From assembly GCA_002435985.1 (NCBI GenBank), contig DIXD01000024.1, positions 1-64,000 on the forward strand: a DNA stretch of 64,000 bases, given 5' to 3'. The stretch comes from Spirochaetaceae bacterium UBA6089 (lineage in GTDB: Bacteria > Spirochaetota > Spirochaetia > Treponematales > Rectinemataceae). This document shows positions 9,220 through 18,001 of the stretch, one piece after another. The notes under the pieces are model-generated. The model made no database searches, had not been told where the DNA came from, and was given only the letters and a program-made list of their open reading frames with translations. The first letter of the stretch is position 1. Each line of letters begins with the position of its first letter. A program made the translations under genes and the position numbers.

Positions 9220-9873
9220 TCATAGCCGAGATTCTCTGGGCTTTTCCTGACGGAAATAGTGTGGGCACTGCTCCATGAAGGCTTTCAGGTTGCCGGCAAT
9301 TTCTCCCTTGCTCGGCTTTAGGTACAGGAAGAAGGTTTTGTTGTCGCGGTAACAGCAGAAATGAGAGAGCGAAGAGGGGTTGGGCATTGCGTCGAGGGTT
9401 GCCAAGAGCATCTCGCGCAGATCGGCATAGCGCCAATAGAGGAAGAAGGTCTTTCCGCCTCGCTCTTGCCGCTCACTGTGCATCTCATTGAGATCCTCGA
9501 TCTTTGCTCGCTTGAGGTGTGCTTTCTCGATGATATGCGCTTCGCCGACCAGCTTTCTATCGGTATACAGATTGAGGAAAAAACGATCCGAGCCACCGAT
9601 GAGGAGCGAAAAGGGCATATAGAGGAGAGAGTGGCGAGGAAACAGGGTGAAGGTTCCCTTGGCCTCTTTCCATGGCTCGCGAAGCTTGTAGGTGAAGTTA
9701 TGCCCTATCGCACCGCCGATGTTGACGTACTCCTTGTTCTTCGGCGTAAGGAGATTTTCGGCTTGCATCGAAATTGTCTTGCCGAGCCAGCGATTTTTCT
9801 TGAGACCGAAGAAATACTGGATCGTCGTGGCGACACCCAGCGCGGCAATTGCAAAAAGTAGATAGTTATTCAT
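9220..9873 (-). CDS. Unknown protein with one N-terminal membrane anchor
   Basis: A 217-residue protein. Residues 3-23 (YLLFAIAALGVATTIQYF) form one membrane helix; the rest is soluble and mixed alpha/beta with many aromatic residues and a basic C terminus. The positive residues after the helix (KKNRW) put the bulk in the cytoplasm by the positive-inside rule. I do not recognise a family. Its start overlaps the stop of the ArsA-type ATPase gene by four bases (ATGA), so the two are probably made together; it could be the membrane receptor for that ATPase, by analogy with Get3 and its membrane partners. That is inference only. Confidence 0.75.
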   Translation of the reverse strand: MNNYLLFAIAALGVATTIQYFFGLKKNRWLGKTISMQAENLLTPKNKEYVNIGGAIGHNFTYKLREPWKEAKGTFTLFPRHSLLYMPFSLLIGGSDRFFLNLYTDRKLVGEAHIIEKAHLKRAKIEDLNEMHSERQERGGKTFFLYWRYADLREMLLATLDAMPNPSSLSHFCCYRDNKTFFLYLKPSKGEIAGNLKAFMEQCPHYFRQEKPRESRL

Positions 9874-10799
9874 CGCGTTGTCTTCCTTTCGCTAAGGACG
9901 TAGTTCATGAGCGGTTCGATACCGATGGAGACAAGATCATCTCTCGTAAAAATGCCGTCTCGGGAAAAACTGTACGTGAATTGCGGCAAGTGACGCAGCT
10001 CCGCGGGAAGTTCGTAAGTCGCCTCCGAAACGCCATGCTTGTTCAAACATAGTGCGGAAAGCGGAATACTCAGGCGCTCAAGTTCATCCTTGATGCGCAG
10101 GGCCTCATACATCGAAAGTTGGTCGGGATTGACGACGATGTTCATAAAGCTGTGTTTGGAGAACAGAACTTCGAGCGCCGCGAGCCTGGTCCTGATGCTC
10201 CCCAGCTTGCCGTAGACCTTGTCGTCGCTCTTGTCCACAGTGCCTTTCGCCACTGGGGAGTCGGGATCCAGACGGACGATGGTCTGTCTGTCCTTCAGAA
10301 TTCGTTCTCTGAGCTTGGTGAGTTCTGCCACCCACAGTCCTGAAATAGCCGGCATCGAAAGAAAGCGCAGCGACAGTGCGGTAGGCGGCGTGTCGAATAC
10401 GACGAAGTCATAGGAAGGAGCGAGCCTGCTGTGAATGTCTTCGATCGCCCACAGAACGGCATATTCTTCGGTTCCTGGAGAATACTTGAGGATACCGAAA
10501 AAGGAGTCCAGGTTGAGGGTCATGTTGTAGGAATAGTTGAGCTTGAGTTGCTCTCTGCTCTCTTCCAGATATTTATCCACCCACCATGCGAGGTTCACTT
10601 CAAGAGCATCGAGGTTCTTCTCGACATTTTTTGGCTCGCCGTTCAGCTTCACTTTCAGAGAATCGCCGAGGTTGTGGGCAGGGTCGAGGGATGCGACGAG
10701 CACGCGCTTCCCGTGCCTGGCCAGGGCGAGAGCCAAGGCGCTCGAGAGAGTCGTCTTGCCTACGCCGCCTTTTCCAAGGAAAAAAACACTATCACGCAT
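9870..10799 (-). CDS. ArsA/Get3-family ATPase
   Basis: A 309-residue deviant-Walker ATPase. The N-terminal P-loop GKGGVGKTT (9-17) has the signature lysine of the SIMIBI class; SLDPAHNLGDSL is the ArsA/Get3 switch I and DTPPTALSLRFL replaces the usual DTAPTGHTLRLL of switch II. There is a single nucleotide domain, as in Get3, not a tandem pair as in ArsA of ars operons. The Get3 zinc CxxC pair is not seen. No arsenic genes are near. With a membrane-anchored partner and a DUF59 protein downstream, a role in protein targeting or metal-cluster delivery is more likely than arsenite export, but is unproven. Confidence 0.88.
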   Translation of the reverse strand: MRDSVFFLGKGGVGKTTLSSALALALARHGKRVLVASLDPAHNLGDSLKVKLNGEPKNVEKNLDALEVNLAWWVDKYLEESREQLKLNYSYNMTLNLDSFFGILKYSPGTEEYAVLWAIEDIHSRLAPSYDFVVFDTPPTALSLRFLSMPAISGLWVAELTKLRERILKDRQTIVRLDPDSPVAKGTVDKSDDKVYGKLGSIRTRLAALEVLFSKHSFMNIVVNPDQLSMYEALRIKDELERLSIPLSALCLNKHGVSEATYELPAELRHLPQFTYSFSRDGIFTRDDLVSIGIEPLMNYVLSERKTTR

Positions 10800-10809
10800 A
10801 TAAAGGTCC

Positions 10810-11091
10810 TTAGTCTATCTCGAGCATGCCCATCAGCACGCCCAAAGGGTCCTGTGCCAGGTCCGCCCGGGCGATCAGCACAATGAGCTCCTTTTCCATA
10901 TAGGGCAAAAGTTCAATTGCGATGGGAGAGGGAGGTGAAGGAAGCCCTGCAAACCCACCCAGGATGAGCAGGGTAAAAATGTTTTCCAGCTCCTTGAGCT
11001 CGAAGTCGAGGATCCCCGTCGCTTTTCCCCTATTTACCTGGGTAAGGGTCTTGAGCGTCGTCTTCAGTATATGACCGAACTGTAAAGGCAT
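10810..11091 (-). CDS. Small unknown protein heading the ArsA-type cluster
   Basis: A 93-residue protein that starts 10 bases upstream of the ArsA-type ATPase gene. The ATG at 11091 has a GGGGG stretch five bases upstream; a GTG two codons earlier would lie inside that site. The N-terminal third is basic (LKTTLKTLTQVNRGK); the middle is hydrophobic with a GLPSPPSP turn; the C terminus is acidic. No signal peptide or clear membrane span. No family recognised. Confidence 0.65.
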   Translation of the reverse strand: MPLQFGHILKTTLKTLTQVNRGKATGILDFELKELENIFTLLILGGFAGLPSPPSPIAIELLPYMEKELIVLIARADLAQDPLGVLMGMLEID

Positions 11092-11210
11092 CGTCACCCC
11101 CTTCGGATTCCGCCGATAACTGCGGCAGTCAATCTGCGCCTCAGTTCCTCACTATAGCTCCAAGGGAATACTATTGGCAAGCTTTGCGCGCGCCTCGCTC
11201 CCGGAACATT

Positions 11211-11247
11211 AAAAAAGCCGGAGGGCGCCAGTCCCCCCGGCTTTTTT
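11211..11247 (-). terminator. Rho-independent terminator of cstA
   Basis: AAAAAAGCCGG and CCGGCTTTTTT form the ends of a GC-rich stem with a short loop. It lies about 75 bases after the cstA stop on the minus strand and isolates cstA from the gene cluster further downstream. The A and T runs on both sides make it usable in either direction. Confidence 0.85.
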
Positions 11248-11320
11248 AGTCTTGAATCCATACATCCTTGAATCCATACATCCGGGCCCGACGAGCCAGG
11301 ACCATATGGATGCCGCCGAA

Positions 11321-13015
11321 TTATGCGACCTCGGCTTTTGTCTTCCAGCTCTTCAAGAACGAGCTGATCATGGAGAAGTTGAGAATCAGCATGAAGAGAT
11401 TGATGAGCCCCACGACTACGCCTGTAATGACGTTCAAGGTCTTGGCCATGTCCGCGAAGAAGACGGGGATGATGACGACTTCATACCAGATGAGCGCCGC
11501 GGTGACCGTGACCCAGAGAAGGGCACCCGGAATCACGACTGCCGCGACATATTTGGGGTTGAGTTTCTTCTTGACCCAGACGGCAACAGTCAGCATGACG
11601 ACCGAGGCGATCAGTTGGTTCGCGCCGGAGAATGCCGGCCACATCACGGCATAGCCACCCGACCTTGCAAGGAAGATTCCCACAAAGGCGACGACGACCG
11701 AGGCGATCCACTTGTTCGAGAGAACCTTGAAGACGCCCGGGCTCTTCTCCTTGAATGGCTCCGCCATTTCCTGGATAAGGTAGCGGCCCAGGCGGTTGGT
11801 CGTATCGAGCGTCGTCAGCGCGAAAGTGGACACCCAGACTGCGGCGAAGAGGGTCATAAAGTTCATGGGGAGGAAGGGCAGCTGCGAGCTTACCATCATC
11901 GCGAAGGACTGGACGAAGCGGTTGAGCGCCGGGGTTGCCATGAGTTTGTCGCCCAGAGCTGCGCCGCCGAATCCGGCGATGGAGATAATGACGAGGGTCG
12001 CGAGGAAGCCCTCGACCAACATAGCACCGTATCCCACAAACAGAGCGTCTTTCTCTTCTTTCAATTGTTTGGAGCTTGTGCCGGACCCGACGAGAGCGTG
12101 GAAACCCGACAGTGCACCGCACGCGATAATGAGAGGAACGGTCGGCCAGAAGGGCGAAGGCTGAAGCGCACCCGCGGGCCCGATGAGGTTCGCGCTGAAC
12201 GTGGTGAAGGCGGGAACGGAATTGAGAGGCTGGGCGCTGATTATCGCAGCGATGCCGCCGACGAGGAGTCCGAAGTAGAGGAAGAACGAGGACAGGTAAT
12301 CGCGCGGCTGCAAAAGCAGGTTAACGGGCAGCCTCGATGCGAACACGATGTACACGAAGATGATCAGAAAATATACATCCTTGCTCATCTTGACGGGGAA
12401 CATGCTGCCGAACCAAAAGGCCAAGATTATCAGAACGAGGCCGATAAGGGAGCCCCAGCCGAGGCCCAGCTTGGATCGGTACATGGCGAATCCTGTGATC
12501 ACCGCGGCGATGCAGAAGAACACAAAGGAGAAGAATACCCGGCCGTCGGCAGCGAATTGACCGGCGACGATGTCGCCGAATGCGGCCACGATCAGGATGC
12601 AAAGAAAGAGAATGAACCATCCGAAGGTCGTACCCGCTCTCTTGCCCATAAGGTCCTGAGCGACGAATTGCACCGAACGGCCATCGTAGCGGACGGATGC
12701 CGTCAGCGCAAGATAATCGTGGATCGCGCCAAGGAATATGTTGCCGAACCATATCCACAAAAGTCCAGGCAGCCACCCCCATGCAACGGCCATCGCAGGG
12801 CCCGTGATGGGTCCGGCACCGGCGATAGAAGCGAAGTGGTGGCCGAACAAGACATATTTGGATGTCGGCACATAGTCGACTCCGTCCGAGAGCCTTTTCG
12901 ACGGAGCTTCAGGCGCTTCCTTGCTCTTCAGGAGCTTGTCCCGCAGGTTCCGGCCATACACAAAGTAGAAGACCAGGTAGAGCCCAAGGGCAAACAAAGC
13001 AATGAACGTTGTCAT
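11321..13015 (-). CDS. cstA: CstA-family carbon starvation/pyruvate transporter
   Basis: A 564-residue inner-membrane protein with about 15 hydrophobic segments. The family signature is present near the N terminus: PTSKYVLFGHHFASIAGAG followed by ITGPAMAVAWGWLPGLLWI and the charged GAIHDYLAL motif. Members import pyruvate or peptides when carbon is short. It is shorter than the enterobacterial form (about 700 residues), as is common in anaerobes. AGGAGG lies just upstream of the ATG, and a good promoter and a short inverted repeat sit in the leader. It is monocistronic: a terminator follows, and the gene upstream is divergent. Confidence 0.93.
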   Translation of the reverse strand: MTTFIALFALGLYLVFYFVYGRNLRDKLLKSKEAPEAPSKRLSDGVDYVPTSKYVLFGHHFASIAGAGPITGPAMAVAWGWLPGLLWIWFGNIFLGAIHDYLALTASVRYDGRSVQFVAQDLMGKRAGTTFGWFILFLCILIVAAFGDIVAGQFAADGRVFFSFVFFCIAAVITGFAMYRSKLGLGWGSLIGLVLIILAFWFGSMFPVKMSKDVYFLIIFVYIVFASRLPVNLLLQPRDYLSSFFLYFGLLVGGIAAIISAQPLNSVPAFTTFSANLIGPAGALQPSPFWPTVPLIIACGALSGFHALVGSGTSSKQLKEEKDALFVGYGAMLVEGFLATLVIISIAGFGGAALGDKLMATPALNRFVQSFAMMVSSQLPFLPMNFMTLFAAVWVSTFALTTLDTTNRLGRYLIQEMAEPFKEKSPGVFKVLSNKWIASVVVAFVGIFLARSGGYAVMWPAFSGANQLIASVVMLTVAVWVKKKLNPKYVAAVVIPGALLWVTVTAALIWYEVVIIPVFFADMAKTLNVITGVVVGLINLFMLILNFSMISSFLKSWKTKAEVA

Positions 13016-13024
13016 GCAGTCCTC

Positions 13025-13075
13025 CTATCTATAAGAATAGATGTTGTATTGTAGCAACAGTTTTCATCCGCCGTC
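13025..13075 (-). promoter_or_regulatory. cstA promoter and leader inverted repeat
   Basis: On the minus strand TTGACG (13070-13075) and TACAAT (13046-13051) are 18 bases apart. Between them and the ribosome site there is an inverted repeat, ATCTAT-AAGA-ATAGAT (13025-13040), placed where a repressor or leader hairpin could control cstA. Confidence 0.6.
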
Positions 13076-13187
13076 AAATGATTTTTTTGTGGAAAATTGT
13101 GTTTTTCGTATTGTTAATGGTTATTCAGTCACAGATATGTAGTTCATTTGTCTCCAAAATCGGCCGAAAATATTGGTGGAATTATAT

Positions 13188-14957
13188 ATGGAAAAGACAC
13201 AAGACGCGATGGACCTCGGCGGAGGATTCTTTCGGGTTGGAGCATCTCAGCTTGTTGGAGAACTTCAGTCGAACATCTATCTTCTCGTCGATGATGGCGA
13301 GGCCGTATTGTTTGGGCCAGGCGCAATGGTGAATTTCGATAAATTGAAAGAGAATATTCTTAAATACGCTTCTCTTCGACCGCTCAGAGCCATTGTCGTC
13401 CACCAACAGGAACCGAGTTCATCTTCTGCGCTCATATATCTCGAAAAAGAAGGTGCACGCGCCACTGTCGTCACGCATTGGCGCACCTGGGGTCAGCTTC
13501 GTTTCTACGGGCTTTCCAGTCAGCCTTATTTCATCGACGAGCATGGTTGGGTCCTGCGTCTCTCATCGGGCAGGGTGCTGCAGTTTATTCCGACGCCATA
13601 TCTGTATCAGCCGGGAGCTTTTGCCACGTACGACAGGACCACAAAGACCCTCCTTACGGGGGCACTCCTTTCATCGTATTCAGAGAGCATGGCGCTTTAT
13701 GCGGACGACACGCAGTTCTTGGATCGGTTGAAGACCTTTCACCGGCAGAACATGCCCTCAAGAGAATTGCTTGCCCCAGTGATGCAGGTCCTTTCGAACT
13801 GGGACATTGAGCGCATAATGCCCTCCTACGGTCCCATCATTCGAAGCGACGTCAAGCGAATCTTTTCTGAACTGGCTAAAGTGGAGTGCGGAGTGCTTTT
13901 ACGTACCGAGGGATCTGAGGTTGCCTATGCAGGTATGGAACAGAGTGGTGCGACGACTGCCGAAGTGACACGTCTCAAGCAGGAGCTGGAGACGCTGCGC
14001 AGACTGAATGAAGAGTTACAGCATAGCATCGAAGTCTCCAAAGATCGTGCGATTCGCGATCCGATGACGGGCTTGTATTCGGAGACTTTCTATAACTCTT
14101 TTATCGATGAAGATATCGCAATAAGAATTTCCGAGTCTGGACCGGAAGGCCACGTGCTCGCGGTGTTTGGCATCGATGAAAACATCGCCCAAATCGAGTA
14201 CAAGTATGGCTCGCGCGAGGTGGAGGCGCTCCTGCGTGGTGTTGCGAGGATTATCGAGGAGCATTTGCCCAAAACAGCGATGGCCTTCAGACTCCATGGT
14301 GCCACCATGGCTGTCTGGATACCCGAAATTCTATTCGACAAGGCGATAGCCTTATGTGATACCATTCGTTATCAAATCGAAACGTCGAAGAGTTTCGTCG
14401 AGCCGGTCACCGTGTCGGTTGGTATCGCGACGCTCGAGGAAGTGACGAACATACAGCCTGAGCTTGAAAAAATGGCAGCAGATATAACCGACCTCGGCAT
14501 CCGTCGTCTTCGTCTTGCACGGCGCCAGGGAGGGAATATTGTCTATTTTACTTCGGATGAAGAGAATGAGAGCGAGGTGAAGGCGCACATTCTCATCGTC
14601 GATGACGACGAGGTCAATCTCGATGTGCTCAAAACCTATCTCAGCAATGAAGGCTATTCTATTTTGTCAGCTACCGACGGACAAGAGGCGCTCAACATCG
14701 TGGGGAAAGAGATTGTCGATCTTGTGATTTCGGAGTTGATGGTCCCTAAACTCGATGCATATTCCTTGAAAGAAGCATTACTCTCCAAAACAGCGACAAA
14801 GGATATCCCGATCGTCCTCATCTCGCACCTCAAGACCGAGGTCAGCATTCGTCGTGCACATGGACTCGGGATCACCTACTATTTACAAAAACCGATCATC
14901 CTTGAGGAATTATTGGGAATCGTGCAGAATCTCACTCGTGTAGGCAGTGGTTTATGA
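13188..14957 (+). CDS. Degenerate ODP - GGDEF-like - receiver hybrid protein
   Basis: A 589-residue soluble protein with three regions. Residues 1-240 resemble the oxygen-binding diiron (ODP) metallo-beta-lactamase fold of flavodiiron proteins, but the ligands are lost: the NHxEPDHSG motif reads HQQEPSSSSAL (72-82), and the later HWP and SGD motifs read YQPGAFATYD and TGALLSS. A coiled coil (about 250-285) leads to a GGDEF-like domain beginning DPMTGLYSETF, whose active loop is RLHGATMAVW and so cannot make cyclic di-GMP. Residues about 463-585 are a receiver domain with DDD and QKP, but the phospho-acceptor Asp is Glu516 (ISELMVP). It overlaps the next gene by ATGA. The start with GGTGG upstream is preferred. 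Likely a scaffold or allosteric regulator of the downstream glycosyltransferase. Confidence 0.82.
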   Translation: MEKTQDAMDLGGGFFRVGASQLVGELQSNIYLLVDDGEAVLFGPGAMVNFDKLKENILKYASLRPLRAIVVHQQEPSSSSALIYLEKEGARATVVTHWRTWGQLRFYGLSSQPYFIDEHGWVLRLSSGRVLQFIPTPYLYQPGAFATYDRTTKTLLTGALLSSYSESMALYADDTQFLDRLKTFHRQNMPSRELLAPVMQVLSNWDIERIMPSYGPIIRSDVKRIFSELAKVECGVLLRTEGSEVAYAGMEQSGATTAEVTRLKQELETLRRLNEELQHSIEVSKDRAIRDPMTGLYSETFYNSFIDEDIAIRISESGPEGHVLAVFGIDENIAQIEYKYGSREVEALLRGVARIIEEHLPKTAMAFRLHGATMAVWIPEILFDKAIALCDTIRYQIETSKSFVEPVTVSVGIATLEEVTNIQPELEKMAADITDLGIRRLRLARRQGGNIVYFTSDEENESEVKAHILIVDDDEVNLDVLKTYLSNEGYSILSATDGQEALNIVGKEIVDLVISELMVPKLDAYSLKEALLSKTATKDIPIVLISHLKTEVSIRRAHGLGITYYLQKPIILEELLGIVQNLTRVGSGL

Positions 14958-17900
14958 CAATTCCGTCTGAGTATTTGCTCGGTGCGGTCATACTCTTCTT
15001 ATGGTTCATGTTGTATGTAGCCATCAGTATCTTTCTCAACAAAGCAAGGGTGACGATCCACCTAGAAAATCTCAAGAGTGAGCTTCGCCAGCTTCCTCAG
15101 CTTTTTGCGCCTTCATATGAACAGAATCCGCGAAAAATGCGGTCGCTTCTAGCATATGTTCTCTACCTGACTCAGAACATCAAATTGCCCATGCGACAGC
15201 AGCATATCTTCAATACTACTTCAGTGCAGTATTTCGAAAGGGGGCAGATACGTCGCATTGCCCGCGGCAATCGATTCGTCAGGATGAGTGCCGCAAGACA
15301 CCTTTCGAACATCAACACCGACACTGCGCGGAAAGCTATAGAGAAGGCGCTCATCAAGGAAAAGCATTTTCCCACGAAACTATATCTCGCGAACGCGCTT
15401 GCGGATGTCGGCGATCCTCGCTCGCTCTATGTCCTCATTCAGAGCCTCTATGGTTCTCATTATTGGTACCGGAACAAGGTCAACATGCTTATTGCGTCGT
15501 ATGGCGATCGGGTCAAGGAAGTAATAGGCGGCTATTTCTGGAAGAAAGATATCGAGATCCAAGATTTGCTCGTCGATCTTGCCGGTTCGATTCCGACCGA
15601 AGAATTTAGAGACTATCTCATCGATATCATCCAGCACGGTTCGCTCGAAGTAGGCAGGCTGGAGAAGATTACTGCACAACTGCCGACAAAATGCTGCTAT
15701 TACTGTGTGCATGGGCGGCAAGAAGCAGACGATTTGCACCGTCAGTGCCCTTATAAAAGAATAGTGCCCAACAACTTTCGCTGTTTCCGGTATCGCACCC
15801 TTGTTACGAGCCTTTCGCCAGCCTCAAATTTTCACCGTATCATGATCCGTGCTGGGGAAACGCTCGAAAAATATTATCCACAGGTACTGTATTCGGACTA
15901 CTACCTCGAACATGTCGACAAAGATATTCGGTCGATTGCGGTTCGCGCCTTAGGCCGAATGCCGCGCCTCGAGAATCTTTACAGACTTATCGAATACCTT
16001 GAGCGAGAGGATACGACCGCGGCCGCACGCGAGGGCTTGCGCAACCTTCTCGATCATCATCCTGCATTTATCGTGCAGCTGATTCAAGCCTTTCAGGATT
16101 CGCACGGTATTTTACACAACAGGCTCGCCGAGGTCCTTTCCAATAGGATCGAATACATTATCACCAAACTTTTAAGTCATGAACGCACCGTCGCAACAGC
16201 GATACTCAATGAGCTAATCTCGATGGGCAGAGTTTCGGAGATTATTGAATTTTTGAAGCGCAACAAGAATGTCGAGCTCGAAGACAATCTCATTTTAGTC
16301 CTCAAACCAAGACTTTTGGACAATGAACATTTAGCAAAAGAGTGCAGTCTTTTCCTGCCAGACCGTATACTCGACAAGTTAGGGCTGGAGCGAATTTTGC
16401 CCCAAGCACAAAAGCGGGAAGAAAAAATCGACAAAAAGTTGACTCGCCGACTCTATGGAATCCTGGCCTTTGCGCTCGGCTTCTTTCCTCTTCTCTATGT
16501 GTTGGGTTATTACGACAGGCTGGGCACGATGCCCCTCATCCAGCACCTGAAGTATTTTGTCTTGAACTTCAATGTGAATTTTGCCTATTATGCGATAGCC
16601 GTCAATCTGATATACATCATTCTTCTTTTCCTTTCGAAACTGAACATTGCGCGCGCTACCAAACTGTGGGAGCTCAAAAATATGAGCATGCTCTTCAAGC
16701 CGCGCATGCTTCCCTCGGTATCGATCATCGCACCTGCGTATAACGAGGAGACGACGATCATCGAGAGCGCGAATTCGCTCTTGAGTTTGAAATATCCGGA
16801 TTTCGAACTCGTCATCGTCAACGATGGCTCCAAGGACAACACACTCAAGACGCTCATCGACTATTTCGACTTGAAAAAGACCGACTTTTCTTTACACGAG
16901 CGCCTGCAGCATTATCCAATCCGTGGTATTTATACCAATCCCCGCATTCCGAGCCTCATCGTGGTCGACAAGGAAAATGGGGGCAAGGCGGACACGCTGA
17001 ATGCAGGCATCAATGTTGCATCCAAGGAATATTTCTGCGGTATCGACGCAGATTCTCTTCTCGAATCCGATGCCCTACTTAAGATCGCCTCGCTCACGCT
17101 GGATTATGGCGTCGAGACTCCCGCACTGGGCGGCAACGTCTTTCCCATCAACGGATGCAAGGTCGACAAAGGGAAAATCGAGAAAATCGGCGTTCCCAAG
17201 CACTGGCTCGCTCGCCTCCAAATGGTCGAATATATGCGCGCATTTATGTGCGGTCGCCTCGGTTGGGACTATATAAATTCGCTTTTGATCATATCGGGGG
17301 CCTTCGGCCTTTTCAGAAAGGATAGGGTGATTTTGGTCGGCGGCTACCTCACAAGTAGGGGCAAATACCAAACGGATACCGTCGGGGAGGATATGGAACT
17401 CGTCGTGCGTATTGCCCGCCATATGCATGAGTCGAAGCGGCCATATCGCATAAGTTATGCTTTTAACGCCAATTGCTGGACTGAAGTGCCGGAAAGCATG
17501 TCGAGTCTGCAGAAACAGCGTAACCGTTGGCAGCGTGGGCTCATCGACATCATGTACTTTCATCGTAAACTTATTTTCAACCCATCGTATGGGCTCATGG
17601 GTATGGTCGGTATGCCCTACTATCTCATATTCGAGATGATTGGACCCCTCTTTGAAATGCAGGGATATCTTATGGTGATCGTCGCGGCGCTATTCGGTAT
17701 GCTCAGCGTTCGGCTTGCTCTTCTTCTCTTCTTTGCCTCTGTGTTGATGGGGATTTTCATCTCGGTCTCTTCGATAAAAATAGCCGAGTCGCTCAATGTC
17801 TATTTTAATTACCGTGATACTATCAAGCTCGTGTGGACATCGATCATCGAAAATTTTGGTCCGCGGCAATTGTTTTCCATGTGGCGGGTGATCGGCTTTG

Positions 17901-18001
17901 TGCGGGCAATGCAAAAGCCTCGAGGATGGCAAAAGTTCGAGCGCAGAGGTTTTAAGGACAACGACCGAAAGGATGGTGCCATGGGAGGAGCGCAGCAATG
18001 A
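14954..18001 (+). CDS. HEAT-repeat - family 2 glycosyltransferase membrane protein
   Basis: A 1015-residue protein. One N-terminal membrane helix (about 5-25) is followed by roughly 430 residues of HEAT-like helical repeats (for example VRMSAARHLSNINTD, IRSIAVRALGRMPRLE). Two more helices (about 500-560) precede a processive GT2 domain with PAYNEE (about 595), NDGS, the metal-binding DADS (about 698), GED (812) and QRNRW (about 856); at least three membrane helices follow. This is the BcsA/PgaC/HAS layout without a PilZ domain. Cysteines 247, 248, 251, 265 and 277 form a cluster inside the helical region. It probably makes and exports a beta-linked polysaccharide. It is coupled by ATGA overlaps to genes on both sides. 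Confidence 0.88.
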   Translation: MTIPSEYLLGAVILFLWFMLYVAISIFLNKARVTIHLENLKSELRQLPQLFAPSYEQNPRKMRSLLAYVLYLTQNIKLPMRQQHIFNTTSVQYFERGQIRRIARGNRFVRMSAARHLSNINTDTARKAIEKALIKEKHFPTKLYLANALADVGDPRSLYVLIQSLYGSHYWYRNKVNMLIASYGDRVKEVIGGYFWKKDIEIQDLLVDLAGSIPTEEFRDYLIDIIQHGSLEVGRLEKITAQLPTKCCYYCVHGRQEADDLHRQCPYKRIVPNNFRCFRYRTLVTSLSPASNFHRIMIRAGETLEKYYPQVLYSDYYLEHVDKDIRSIAVRALGRMPRLENLYRLIEYLEREDTTAAAREGLRNLLDHHPAFIVQLIQAFQDSHGILHNRLAEVLSNRIEYIITKLLSHERTVATAILNELISMGRVSEIIEFLKRNKNVELEDNLILVLKPRLLDNEHLAKECSLFLPDRILDKLGLERILPQAQKREEKIDKKLTRRLYGILAFALGFFPLLYVLGYYDRLGTMPLIQHLKYFVLNFNVNFAYYAIAVNLIYIILLFLSKLNIARATKLWELKNMSMLFKPRMLPSVSIIAPAYNEETTIIESANSLLSLKYPDFELVIVNDGSKDNTLKTLIDYFDLKKTDFSLHERLQHYPIRGIYTNPRIPSLIVVDKENGGKADTLNAGINVASKEYFCGIDADSLLESDALLKIASLTLDYGVETPALGGNVFPINGCKVDKGKIEKIGVPKHWLARLQMVEYMRAFMCGRLGWDYINSLLIISGAFGLFRKDRVILVGGYLTSRGKYQTDTVGEDMELVVRIARHMHESKRPYRISYAFNANCWTEVPESMSSLQKQRNRWQRGLIDIMYFHRKLIFNPSYGLMGMVGMPYYLIFEMIGPLFEMQGYLMVIVAALFGMLSVRLALLLFFASVLMGIFISVSSIKIAESLNVYFNYRDTIKLVWTSIIENFGPRQLFSMWRVIGFVRAMQKPRGWQKFERRGFKDNDRKDGAMGGAQQ

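Noticed and set aside
11252..13054. 600-codon plus-strand open frame opposite cstA
   Set aside because: Composition is that of an antisense to a membrane protein (Asp/Glu/His/Arg-rich), and the minus strand encodes an intact CstA with promoter and terminator.
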